DNA of 64,000 nt, taken from contig NC_081414.1 of the NCBI RefSeq assembly GCF_030272615.1, forward strand, positions 762,729,648 to 762,793,647. The letters run 5' to 3'. Below, piece after piece: positions 21,518 through 31,606 of the stretch (its first letter is position 1; every line of letters begins with the position of its first letter). Source of the DNA: Cryptomeria japonica. Lineage: Eukaryota > Streptophyta > Pinopsida > Cupressales > Cupressaceae. The notes below the pieces were generated by a model. That model was not told where the DNA came from. It did not search any database and saw only the letters and a program-made list of their open reading frames with translations. The position numbers were made by a program, and so were the translations under genes.

Positions 21518-22910
21518 ATGGAATCCCAGGATATACCTTCGTAGGCTTCTCATCAGGATCCACCTACGTAGGGTCCTGATCAGGAGCCACACATTGATGA
21601 TGTTGATCCTCCACAATAGGATCCCCCCTTGCCTGACATTGCTACTATTTTTCGGTACAGTGATCGAGAGTTGCATAGGTTGAGGGCCATATTAGATGAC
21701 CCTCATACTAATGGCATGCATAAGAGTACATGCATGTCCATTTTTTATAGTTTGCGAACATTGAGGGACCGCTTAGTTTCTCATACTTCATTCTCTCCTA
21801 AGGTTATAGAGGATATATATAGACAATTTTGGAGTGAGGTGAGGGGTCCTCATTCTTTTGCTGATGTGGTGGGGGTGGTCTCGAAGGAGACCATCAAGGA
21901 GAGATGCTTTCCACAATATCAGGAGAAGAGTAAGGTGAGGGGATACCAGGTTACTAGATGTATCTACCCACAGGTTGCATAATTGATTTACCCACGCTTC
22001 TTAGGTACCCATGGTCGTTATCCTAATAACGACCAGATACCATTATACTTTGCACAACAGGTATTTGCTGAGGTTCATTGTCAGATGAAACCAAACTACC
22101 TTGATATTCCAGGATATCATGGACAGGGGAGGGGCAGGATTGCTAATAGAGATGCATATCGTAGGCGTGATAGAGCTCCGCCTAGACACAGGGACCTTGT
22201 TGGCCAGAGATTTCTTGTAGTAGTCCCAGCCATGGCCCCCATAGCGGATCACGTTGTGATTGCTTCTTAGAGAGAAGCAACTGATAGGATTGGACAGATT
22301 GCATCAGTAGTAGCCACCATATCTTCTGACAGGCTGGGCAGATATATGATGAGTCGACCATGTTTGCGATCATTCACAAATCATGCATCTTCTAGTCATG
22401 GGGGGCTTCAGATTCAAATGATCGGTATATTACTACTGGCATCCCCTCCCCAGATGAGGTAGCAACTATAGTTGAAGGTAGTAGACATGTATAGATGTCA
22501 CAGTATTTATCCGAGGACCTACTACATGCTTATAGTTTTCTTTCATCTCGACTTGGGATACCATTGGCTATTGTTAGAGAGGAGATTCTCGGATATGGTC
22601 AGGATATAGTGGCATCGACGCATAACCTAAGGTAGTCACAACATTCTCATCACTCTACGCATATTCCAGGCACTGACCCACCTACAGATCACTCTGTTGC
22701 TATAGAGGAGGAGCTACGAGCTGATCAGGTCCATATCACAGATGAGGGCCACTTGGATTCATTTGAGGAGGAGATACGAGCTGATTAGGTCCATATCATA
22801 GAGGAGGGTTTGGACTCATTTGAGGAGAAGCTAAGAGATTTGATCCATACTGGGTTTATGGACATGCTACTATTCCTTGAGCTCTGAGCATGTGCGTAGG
22901 AGAGATTCTT
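21518..22910 (+). pseudogene. Decayed gene of unknown family, stops almost all TAG
   Basis: From the ATG at 21518 one frame runs to about 22400 with in-frame stops only at 21542, 21569, 21617 (TAG), 21980 (TAA) and 22268 (TAG). After a frameshift it continues to about 22900 with further TAG stops. Reading each TAG as an ancestral CAG gives smooth protein. Recognisable text includes LPDIATIFRYSDRELHRLRA, VIEDIYRQFW, EVHCQMKPNYLDIPGYHGQG and an acidic C-terminal repeat with EEELRADQVHI. The basic GRGRIANRDAYRRRDRAPPR at about 22127-22186 is arginine-rich. I do not recognise the family. It lies beside the satellite and convergent with the DDE-like gene at 32032-35104, so it could be an accessory transposon protein. 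A host-gene fragment is the alternative. Confidence 0.55.
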
Positions 22911-23227
22911 TAGATGTTGTTAGTGGACAGGTAAGTTATGGTTTTTGGTACATATATGTACATGTATGTATACATGCACGTTACAATTTATATTTAAATT
23001 TTTATTTAACTCTAATTGGATTTGATGTACATGCACGTATAGAGATATATATATAAATTATATTTAATATTTAAATAAATTCTACTTTTGCAGGACTCTC
23101 CCTTAGATGGTCGCTCAGTTTGTAGCTAACATGATCCCTGTTGATTTTCTCCAGACTTTATAGCTCATTTATTTATTTATCTTTTTATAGACTTTCATAT
23201 TATATATATATATTCATGCACATATAT
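22911..23227. other. AT-rich spacer after the unknown gene
   Basis: Contains GTACATG/CATGTAC-type repeats and TATA runs, with no coding pattern. A polypyrimidine-CAG acceptor-like site is near 23085-23094, so an intron is possible. Confidence 0.4.
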
Positions 23228-23690
23228 GAAGCTTAGACTAGATTATACTTTATACCTGGTTTGTGTTTGATCAGATTATATATATTTCATGCATGTACAT
23301 GGAGTTTAGACTAGATTATATACTTTATACCTTGTTTGTGTTTGATCAGATTATATATATATTTCATGCATGTATGCAGTTTAGAGTAGATTATACTTTA
23401 TACCTGGTTTGTGTTTTATATGGATTATATATATTTCATGCATCATGTATGAAGTTTAGACTAGATTATATTCTTTAAATACCTCGGTTACATGTTTGAT
23501 TAGATTGTATATTTCATGCATGTATGAAGTTTAGACTAGATTATACTTTATATCTCCATTGTGTTTGATCCGATTATATATATTTTCTGCATCATGTGAT
23601 ATGAAGTTTAGACTAGAGAATATATATTTCATGCTCATGTACATGTGTTAGATTATATATTCCATGTGCACATGTACATACATGTTAGAT
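23228..23690 (+). repeat. Tandem repeat of ~75-bp units (about 6 copies)
   Basis: Repeated order GAAGTTTAGACTAGATTATA, TACTTTATACC, TTTGTGTTTGATCAGATTAT, TATTTCATGCATGTA, seen about six times with substitutions and small indels. The last copies are degenerate. The Gypsy element inserted just to the right. Confidence 0.85.
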
Positions 23691-23733
23691 TATATATGTA
23701 CTTTATGTTCGATGGACTGGACTGGATATATAT

Positions 23734-24998
23734 TGTAGCGTCCTAAAATTGCGACACTTGCAATTTCGACCGCATTTGGGTCTTCACGATGGCGACGCAA
23801 CACTGAACCTGAATGGAGACCTCGAAACTTTCTCACGACACCAAAAACTGCATTTTCTTGCACCCTGGCTTGATCCTCCTTTGCACCCTGCTGTCCTGGG
23901 AGGTGGGACCAGAGCGCCCAGTGCCCTGGTCCTTTAGGACCAGGGCACCCAGCGCCCTGGTCCCCCAGGACCATGGCGCCCAGTGCCTTGGCCCCTGGCC
24001 CTATTTTGGGCCTGGTTTCCTATGGGACTTCGGGCCTTTTTGTTTGCAAATTGTAAAATTATCTTTCCTTGTCGGCCCAAGGTCGAAAAAATCAGTCTAT
24101 CAGCCCTAATTGACAAGTATATAAGCGACATTTTCTCTCTCATTTTGGCATGAGGAGGATATGTGTACAAGACGTGGAAACTCTATTCAAGCATTCAAGC
24201 ATTCAAGCATTCAAGCATTCCTTCAAGCAATTGATCATTCTAAGTCTCCATTCAAGGCTAGGTGTTGCATTCAAGACAAGGATTCAACCATTGAAGAGGA
24301 GATCACATATTACAACATACAACATACAACATACAACAACATCTATACCTTCGCATATAAGGATACAAACATCCTTACAACAAGGTATTAGTACTTGTTT
24401 TACATTACATTTACAAGCATTTCTCATTTCTTGGTTAATTCCAAAACCGGGGTTTGACCTAAGGGCAAACCCCTAATCCCTAACCCCCCAATCATCTTCT
24501 CTTTTCTGTGTGTAGGTTGCAGGTACGCGGCTGAAATTGAAGATCTGGAATCCTTGTGCAGAGACAAACAGATCCCCCTTCGTTTCGTGGATTTTTCGGA
24601 GGACCGTGTGCACGCCGGGCGCCATCGTCCCGACAACTTTTGCTCAAATTTGCAGGACAGCGCCGTATCGACATTTTACAGCTAATTCCAGGTCCGCAGC
24701 TTCATCCTATATCCCTATCTCAGTTTATAAGTGAATCTTTCTCACTTTCTATGCATTCCTAGCTTAATTCTTCTATCAACATCCTTTACAAAAGAGGGTA
24801 GCCTTGCTGTCTTAACCCTTGAAACTCATTTAGCATCCAATCTTGCATTGTGTGGAATTGGATCTTGTGGGTTTCAACCCCTCTTTTGAATGTAAAGTCT
24901 CCCAAGTGAAAACCATCAACCCTAGAGACTCTCCCTTCTCTCTCCTCGGAGTTGGGGAGGGGAGAACGACTAGGGTTCGATCATTTTTCCGCTTTACA
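23734..24998 (+). repeat. 5' LTR of the gag-only Gypsy element
   Basis: 1265 bp. Compared with the 3' LTR it has extra copies of the 8-bp unit ATTCAAGC (24183-24222) and an extra GC-rich CCAGGGC/GCGCCCTGG segment near 23930-23962. TATA box at 24118-24124. Confidence 0.93.
24118..24124 (+). promoter_or_regulatory. 5' LTR TATA box
   Basis: TATATAA in GACAAGTATATAAGC, conserved in the 3' LTR (30709-30715) and in the older LTR at 9546. Transcription would start about 25-35 bp downstream. Confidence 0.65.
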
Positions 24999-24999
24999 T

Positions 25000-25020
25000 T
25001 TTGGTGAACCCAACGTGAAC
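25000..25020 (+). other. Candidate primer-binding site of the Gypsy element
   Basis: TTTGGTGAACCCAACGTGAAC directly follows the 5' LTR. The TGG start suits pairing with a tRNA CCA end, but I cannot name the tRNA from memory. Confidence 0.5.
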
Positions 25021-26180
25021 ATCCTTTCTGATTATTCATAGTTAGATCTGAAAATTGGATTCCTTGATTACATTTCCATGTTTGATCTTTTGCAAAATTT
25101 TAGAGGTTAATTGCATAAAAACCCTAAATTTTCTTTTTAAGTAATTAAACTTGTGAAATGTTTAATTGTTAATGCTTGTTTCAGATCTGCCCTTCTATTA
25201 CAAATTATCAATTCATATTTGTGCTTTAATTTTGAAAATTAAGTGGTTAAGTGTCAAAACCCTAATTTTTGAAACCCTCTTGATTCAACTTTTGTCCGAC
25301 AATTTCACTTATCAAAACATCTCCAAATCAGCTGTAACTTTGGATTCCACAATAAAATCACAATATCTTTCATCCCTGAAAATTTGGAAAAAAGTTGTGA
25401 GGACCGTGTGCACCCCGAGCGCCATCGTCCCCGACATTTTTTCCGAAATTTCGAGAGCTAGATCTTACTGTATTTTTCTGCTAAAATCCAGAATTTTGGC
25501 TGATTTTATCAATTTTAACACCTTCAAAATTACAGTCAAAGTTGGTCTAGTGATTGCTTGGATTGAGGCTTCTAATCATTCAAAAATTGTTGAAATTGAA
25601 ATTTGTGTCGAAATTGTGTTTCTTACAGTCCTAAATCTGAAAAGTGTGTTATCATTCATTCGAAATTTCAGTTATTCATTCAAATTTTTGCAATTTGTGA
25701 CTTTTGAAATTAAGTGCTTAATTACAACAACTTTGATTTCTGCTTTCAAAATTGAATTTTGCGTGAAATTGAGTCAACCTTCAAATTGCAAAACTTGCAT
25801 TGCTTTTGGTATTCCCTCTAAAATCATAAAATTCAAAATTTCAGTTTCCCTCTCTTTTTCAAAATTCAAATTTTGCATTTTTTGACAATCTTGGTAGGGT
25901 TCAATTTTGAGATTGCAACTTTAATTTGGCCTATCTACGGATCGTAAAATCACTCAATTTTTTCAGGTTAGCTGTAAAATCATCATAACTTTCATCCCTA
26001 CAAATTTCAAAAAAAGTTGCGAGGACCATGTGCACTTCGAGCGCCACGGTCCCGGACATTTTTTCCGAAATTTCGGGAGATTGTCCTGATTGTATTTAAC
26101 AGCTTAAATCTAGAAGATTGGCTGGTTTTACTGAAATTTGCTACCTCTAAAATTCAAAATCTTCTCTCTCTCTCTAGTGC
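25021..26180 (+). other. Long leader of the Gypsy element with a repeated GAGGACC motif
   Basis: About 1.16 kb between primer site and gag. A segment of about 110 bp occurs twice (about 25365-25470 and 25985-26090), each with TTTCATCCCT, then GAGGACC(G/A)TGTGCAC, GCGCCA and CATTTTTTCCGAAATTTC. A third, more distant copy is in both LTRs (24597-24640 and 31165-31210). A 239-codon open frame here (25166-25885) is low-complexity and has no recognisable domain. Confidence 0.7.
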
Positions 26181-27968
26181 ATGAGTTTTACAACAATAAG
26201 CCCTACCTACACTATTCCCGTTAGACGAAGCCTTAGAATTAAGTCCTTCCAAGGTTTAATTACTGAGGAGATGGAACCTAATTTGAATGGTCTTTTTAAC
26301 GAGGACATGGGTAATTCCTCTAATCCTCTTAATGATGAAGAAGCTCTCCATGAGGTTTCTGTAGAACAACTTTCAAAATTGGATAACCAATTTGACGATT
26401 TTCGACAGTGGATGTCTCAAGAATACCCTGATAGTCAAGCTCTTCCTTTAATTGAGGGTCTAAAACGTATGCTTCAAAGTGATAAGAATGGAATTGATAT
26501 TTTGCGTGGTATTGCACACATTGTGGATTCAAATGTGATGCCTATGAAAAGTTGTGCCGAAACCTTAGGTTATACACAACCTCCTACTCAAGACAATCAT
26601 TCTATTCCTTTGACGACTTCTATTGCTAGTATACCTACTTTTACATCAAACATAATGACTACTTCAACACAAGACATTCCTCCTATGATCACTAATCATG
26701 GGGGCAATCCTTCTTCTTCAATCAACCCTCTTCCTTCATTCAATCTGACCTCTTCATTCATTCCTTCAATAAGTGTTCCTATTATATCTCCACAAATAAA
26801 CATGACGCAAGCAGGCAATTTGTTTAATCATTCCATTCCTCCTTGTAGTGTTCCTCCTATCCAATCATCTCCTATGACTAACTATCATAGTGTCCCACCA
26901 CCTTACTCTCTACCTTCTTTCAATAACATAACACCCCCATCACAATCTAACATGTCTAATATGAACTCTTCGACTGAAGCGACCATTAACAATCTTGCAC
27001 AAACTGTCTCTTCTTTACAGCAACAAATTGCCTCTATGAACCAATCTAAGTTTAGTGTGCCCACATTTGATGTTGTGAGCCCACTTTCTCTTGATATTGT
27101 TCGAGCTATTCCCCCTAAACATGTTGAAATTCCGCATTTGGAGCTTTATAATGGTAAGGGTGATCCTCTAACACATGTTAAGACCTTTCAAACAATATGT
27201 ACTGATTTTGCTTATGACCAAAGGTTGCTTGCAAAACTGTTTACTAGAACATTAAGAGACAAAGCCCTACAATGGTATTGCTCGTTGCCTTCCTATTCTA
27301 TTACTTCTTTCGAACAACTTGCAAATGCTTTCATTCAACAATTTCAAAACAATATAAGTCCTAAAGTTACTTTGATTGATTTAATGCATTCTAAACAAGG
27401 TGTTAAAGAAAAAGTGACTGATTTCATTGGTAGATATAAGCATTTGTATGCTCAAATTTCTTTTCCAGTGCCTGACAATGATATTCAAAGAATCTTCATT
27501 TCTAATTTACAAAAAGACATTAGAGAAAAACTCCTGTTTTCTGAGTTTACTTCTTTCCAACAGTTGTGCGCAACTCTTCACAATTATCAACTGACTGTGA
27601 GTCAAATGGAACAATCACATCCTATGGCTCCGAGTGATAAGGGTGATAGTAGTCAACAACCATTTGGGAAGTTTAAACCGAACAGAGAGTCCATTAAATT
27701 CAATGAAAACATCATCAACAACAATGTAAATGCAGCATCAGGTGTGTCTCCTATTTCTAAGTTTTTCAAGAGAGAAAGAAAGTTTACTCCTTTGAATGAA
27801 TCATTGCATAGTATTATGAATAAGTTATTGGAACAAAATGTGCTTACTCTTCCTCCTATAAGGCAAATTGATCCTGCAAAGATTAATTCACCCTATTTTG
27901 ATAACAAATCTTTTTGTCAATTTCATCGTCAACCTGGGCATGATACTGAAAAATGTTTTGCTTTATAG
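26181..27968 (+). CDS. Gypsy gag (595 codons) ending at an in-frame TAG
   Basis: Capsid-type protein. The N-terminal half (about residues 1-290) is S/P/N/Q-rich linker with repeated SIPP and PPSQ-like pieces. The conserved capsid region is about residues 310-475, with KHVEIPHLELYNGKGDPLTH, then RTLRDKALQWYCSLP, FEQLANAFIQQF and DFIGRYKHLYAQI, the pattern of retrotransposon gag proteins of the plant Tat-like group. Near the end is a zinc-binding motif FCQFHRQPGHDTEKCFAL (C-x2-H ... H-x4-C). The stop (TAG, 27966) is followed in the same frame by the protease part, so it is either a translational readthrough site or a single mutation. Gag forms the particle in the cytoplasm. ATG 26181 is the first in the long frame. 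Confidence 0.88.
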   Translation: MSFTTISPTYTIPVRRSLRIKSFQGLITEEMEPNLNGLFNEDMGNSSNPLNDEEALHEVSVEQLSKLDNQFDDFRQWMSQEYPDSQALPLIEGLKRMLQSDKNGIDILRGIAHIVDSNVMPMKSCAETLGYTQPPTQDNHSIPLTTSIASIPTFTSNIMTTSTQDIPPMITNHGGNPSSSINPLPSFNLTSSFIPSISVPIISPQINMTQAGNLFNHSIPPCSVPPIQSSPMTNYHSVPPPYSLPSFNNITPPSQSNMSNMNSSTEATINNLAQTVSSLQQQIASMNQSKFSVPTFDVVSPLSLDIVRAIPPKHVEIPHLELYNGKGDPLTHVKTFQTICTDFAYDQRLLAKLFTRTLRDKALQWYCSLPSYSITSFEQLANAFIQQFQNNISPKVTLIDLMHSKQGVKEKVTDFIGRYKHLYAQISFPVPDNDIQRIFISNLQKDIREKLLFSEFTSFQQLCATLHNYQLTVSQMEQSHPMAPSDKGDSSQQPFGKFKPNRESIKFNENIINNNVNAASGVSPISKFFKRERKFTPLNESLHSIMNKLLEQNVLTLPPIRQIDPAKINSPYFDNKSFCQFHRQPGHDTEKCFAL

Positions 27969-28703
27969 GGGAAAATTCAAGATTTGATTGATAATAATAC
28001 TATCTCTATTTCTGGTGTGAATGATAAAGGCAACACATCTGTAGCTCCTCCTAACCAAAATCTTCAGATTTTTACTGATCCATTACCTTCTCATACCTCT
28101 AATGCAATTGATACTACTGATTCCTCTGTCTCGCCTGATGATCTTGTGTCTATGACTCCGAATGTGATTAACTTTGTGGAACAACAGAAAATACCTAAAG
28201 AACCTTCCATCACCTTTGATTCTAGTGAAACTATCAGGGCACCTGATGGTCCTTTATATATAGTTGCAAAAGTCAAGAACACACCTTGCCGTGGAGTGCT
28301 TATTGATCCTTCTTGTATGGTTAATGTCATTACTGAAGAATTTCTTTTTACTTTGCAATTGAATCAAGTGATCTATGATGAAACAAATGTGGTTGTGAAA
28401 CTATTTGATGCATTTTCTTCTCCTGCAATTGGTTCTATTACGTTACCTATTGAGGTCCGTAACAAATCCCTTGATGTGAACTTTTCTATTATTCCATCTT
28501 CCGAACAATTTTGTGTGAAGCTTGGCTATCCTTGGCTATCTTCCATGAAAGCTATTGCTTCTCCTATTCATAAGTGTCTGAAATTTCCCCATAATGGTGA
28601 AGTTGTTACTGTCAATCATAGTCTCTTTAAACCAGCTGAAAGAACTTCTAGCGTTCCTATTGATTACTTTTGGCCTAAACAATTCCAATCCCTTCCTCCG
28701 TGA
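27969..28703 (+). CDS. Gypsy protease-like domain, same frame after the gag stop
   Basis: Continues the gag frame from the TAG at 27966 to a TGA at 28701. Residues encoded at about 28240-28620 look like a pepsin-family retroviral-type protease fold: YIVAKVKNTPCRGVLIDPSC, then MVNVITEEFL and FSIIPSSEQFCVKLGYPWLS (the DxxLGxPWL-like block). The usual catalytic triplet D-S/T-G is here D-P-S, so activity is doubtful. No reverse transcriptase follows. A first internal ATG is at 27984, but no separate start is needed if the TAG is read through. Confidence 0.75.
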   Translation, partial: GKIQDLIDNNTISISGVNDKGNTSVAPPNQNLQIFTDPLPSHTSNAIDTTDSSVSPDDLVSMTPNVINFVEQQKIPKEPSITFDSSETIRAPDGPLYIVAKVKNTPCRGVLIDPSCMVNVITEEFLFTLQLNQVIYDETNVVVKLFDAFSSPAIGSITLPIEVRNKSLDVNFSIIPSSEQFCVKLGYPWLSSMKAIASPIHKCLKFPHNGEVVTVNHSLFKPAERTSSVPIDYFWPKQFQSLPP

Positions 28704-29612
28704 AGTGATCATCTTTTCAAATCTTATCAAAAATGGAAAATAGATATGATCCTATCTTTAAGTGAACCTAGAACACCCAAACTTGACATTCCTATCATTC
28801 TTGAGAAGGAAGTTCTTCCTTTGAAAGATAAAACCAACGTCTTTCCTCAAGAAGATTCCCAACCCATTCCTATGGATATGAGTATGCCTATATCTAATAA
28901 AATTCCTAAAAGTAGACCTATCCCTCCTCGTCATGATGGACTTGGTCTCCTTCCTAAACCGAAAATTCCTCCTTTATATGGAGCAGTTCCTCCTCCTTCC
29001 TTTTATAGAGAGAAGAGACCTTCCTCTTCTCCTATTATTCAACCTAAGAGACCACAACCTAAACACCCAAGTGATAAGGATGAGAACATTCCTCCTCCTC
29101 AATCTTCTCAACTTCCTACTAAGACTAGACGAAATCGTTCTGCACGTGAACGCCGGTGAAAGCGTTGTCTTAGAGCTCAAACTTTGCAATCCCCAAAAAC
29201 ACCTTCAACAAGCATTATTCCATTTTCTCCTTAGCCGACGATTGAGCCGAAATCTCCTAAACATAAGATGCATGATGGTCTTGATCCTGTGCGAGTTAAA
29301 GATCCTATTTTTATAAATCTTGATGATGATATAGATGAAAATGTTATTCATGATGAAAATGCTATTTCTCCCGTTCATTCTGATAGTGAATATGAACTTG
29401 TTGATATTGATAACCATTTATCTAATGAATTTTCTAAAGCACTTATCCTAGCTCCTAGACAAGAACAATGTGGCTTGGACCATGAACATAGCCCTTGTTT
29501 GGATCTTGTGATAGCTCCATCTGCTGTGTTGGATTTTCCTCCTCTAGCGTGTTCCCTACCTTCCGGAAACATTGATCAGCAAGATCGGGGGGTAGATGAC
29601 ATGCTAGACTAG
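28704..29612 (+). pseudogene. C-terminal extension of the gag-protease frame, broken by three stops
   Basis: The same reading frame continues past TGA 28701, TGA 29157 and TAG 29232 to a final TAG at 29610, with no frameshift over about 3.4 kb from the gag start. The product is proline-rich (many PP and KP pairs, 28860-29150) with a basic RNRSARERR end, then an acidic stretch with INLDDDIDENV at about 29308-29343. No RT, RNase H or integrase motif is found. The stops are explained by CGA-to-TGA and CAG-to-TAG changes. Confidence 0.7.
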
Positions 29613-30340
29613 TTTCATTAGCATAGCAGATTCTCTCCCCCTCTCTTTTGTTACTTCCTCTATGTGTTATTCTCATTCTTCTATTTGTTGTCCTTAGTAT
29701 TGTCTACTTGAGGATGATGCAAAGCATTGAGATCTCTCGATCTCTCTCATGTTGACTCAAAAGACACATGTGTTCCCTTCTTCTAGGTGACCTTCCTTGA
29801 TTGGGGAATGAAGAACAATTATGCATACATACATATGATATACATGAATTATCATACAGCATACTGATCCCGAGGAAAGCGAAGTCACCTTGTGCTTTGT
29901 GTTTTGTGTCTATTATCCTTGGGCTTATCTCACACTTGGAGGCTAAATCCTTGCGATAACGTGCTCCTTTCCCTTCTCATTCTTATATGTATCACTACCT
30001 TAAAGCAATCACCCCCGGTGAGGCGTGTGCGATCGCTTTAATGTAGGGGGGCATACATCCCGTTCATATCTTTTCAAGATACTTGAAAATTTCTTGGCAA
30101 ATTTAGCTTTGCCTTGAAAATTTTTGATATCTTTCTTGCATGACTCATAGTGAGGGAACCTTACTACTGACAGTCATGGTTCTCCCTCATGATCTTCCCT
30201 TTTACTTTGTCAATCGAAGTCGTAAGATCCTTAGTCCACTGGGGGCTTAGTGTATCTTGCCTCCTTGACGTGGTGAAAGTTTTTCAATGTTGTTTCCTTG
30301 TACTTTACCGGAAGTATGAGCGTACGCTTATACTCCCGCT
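29613..30340 (+). other. Gypsy element 3' untranslated region with hairpins
   Basis: No coding pattern. Several imperfect hairpins: arms GAGGGAACC and GGTTCTCCCTC (30152-30190), and AGTATGAGCG with CGCTTATACT (30313-30334) directly upstream of the polypurine tract. Confidence 0.55.
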
Positions 30341-30350
30341 AAAGTGGGGG
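30341..30350 (+). other. Polypurine tract of the Gypsy element
   Basis: AAAGTGGGGG followed by CTAAA and the 3' LTR start. Purine-rich plus-strand primer signal at the expected place. Confidence 0.75.
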
Positions 30351-30355
30351 CTAAA

Positions 30356-31561
30356 TGTAGCGTCCTAAAATTGCGACACTTGCAATTTTGACCGCATTTG
30401 GGTCTTCACGATGGCGACGCAACACTGAACCTGAATGGAGACCCCGAAACTTGCTCACGACACCAAAAACTGCATTTTCTTGCACCCTGGCCTGATCCTC
30501 CTTTGCACCCTGCTGTCCCGGGAGGTGAGACCAGAGTGCCCAGCGCCCTGGTCCCCCAGGACCATGGCGCCCAGCACCCTGGTCCCTGGCCCTATTTTGG
30601 TCCCGGTCTCCTATGGGACTTCGGGCCTTTTTGTTTGCAAATTGGAAAATTATCTTTCCTTGTCGGCCCAAGGTCAGAAAAATCAGTCTATCAACCCTAA
30701 TTGACAAGTATATAAGCTACATTTTCTCTCTCATTTTGGCATGAGGAGGATATGTGTACAAGACGTGGAAACTCTATTCAAGCATTCCTTCAAGCAATTG
30801 ATCATTTTAAGTCTCCATTCAAGGCTAGGTGTTGCATTCAAGACAAGGATTCAACCATTGAAGAGGAGATCACATATTACAACATACAACATACAACATA
30901 CAACAACATCTATACCTTCGCATATAAGGATACAAACATCCTTACAACAAGGTATTAGTACTTGTTTTACATTACATTTACAAGCATTTCTCATTTCTTG
31001 GTTAATTCCAAAACCGGGGTTTGACCTAAGGGCAAACCCCTAATCCCTAACCCCCCAATCGTCTTCTCTTTTCTGTGTGTAGGTTGTAGGTACGCGGCTA
31101 AAATTGAAGATCTGGAATCCTTGTGCAGAGATGAACAAATCCCCCTTCGTTTCGCGGATTTTTCGGAGGACCGTGTGCACGTCGGGCGCCATCGTCCCGG
31201 CAACTTTTGCTCAAATTTGCAGGACAGCGCCGTATCGACATTTTACAGCTAATTCCAGGTCTGCAGCTTCATCCTATATCCCTATCTCAGTTTATAAGCG
31301 AATCTTTCTCACTTTCTATGCATTCCTAGCTTAATTCTTCTATCAACATCCTTTACAAAAGAGGGTAGCCTTGCTGTCTTAACCCTTGAAACTCATTTAG
31401 CATCCAATCTTGCATTGTGTAGAATTGGATCTTGTGGGTTTCAACCCCTCTTTTGAATGTAAAGTCTCCCAAGTGAAAACCATCAACCCTAGAGACTCTC
31501 CCTTCTCTCTCCTCGGAGTTGGGGAGGGGAGAACGACTAGGGTTCGATCATTTTTCCGCTT

Positions 31562-31565
<4 letters not shown>
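30356..31565 (+). repeat. 3' LTR of the gag-only Gypsy element
   Basis: 1210 bp, near-identical to 23734-24998 apart from few substitutions and shorter ATTCAAGC and GC-rich repeat tracts. TATA box at 30709-30715. Confidence 0.93.

Positions 31566-31606
<41 letters not shown>

Larger units (their letters stand above)
23734..31565 (+). mobile_element. Young Gypsy-type LTR retrotransposon lacking RT and integrase
   Basis: Complete 7.83-kb element. Direct repeats 23734-24998 and 30356-31565 both start TGTAGCGTCC and end CCGCTTTACA. The target duplication is TATAT (23729-23733 and 31566-31570); it lies in TA-rich DNA, so it is slightly weaker evidence. A primer-site candidate follows the 5' LTR and a polypurine tract (AAAGTGGGGG, 30341-30350) precedes the 3' LTR. 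Inside is one long gag-protease frame, but no reverse transcriptase, RNase H or integrase. The two LTRs are near identical outside short repeat-number changes, so insertion is recent relative to everything around it. It is a non-autonomous element that keeps gag, dependent on a related full element for pol. Confidence 0.93.

Noticed and set aside
23690-24170. Several overlapping GC-rich open frames around the 5' LTR start, repeated at 30351-30707
   Set aside because: They come from the repeated GGGCGCTGG/CCAGGGC tract of the LTR and differ in length between the two LTRs.
25166-25885. 239-codon open frame upstream of gag
   Set aside because: Low-complexity, rich in I/F/K/S from AT-rich leader, no domain, and the leader contains internal repeats that cross it.
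31566-31600. TA run as a transcription promoter or origin
   Set aside because: Simple dinucleotide repeat at the insertion border; no further support.
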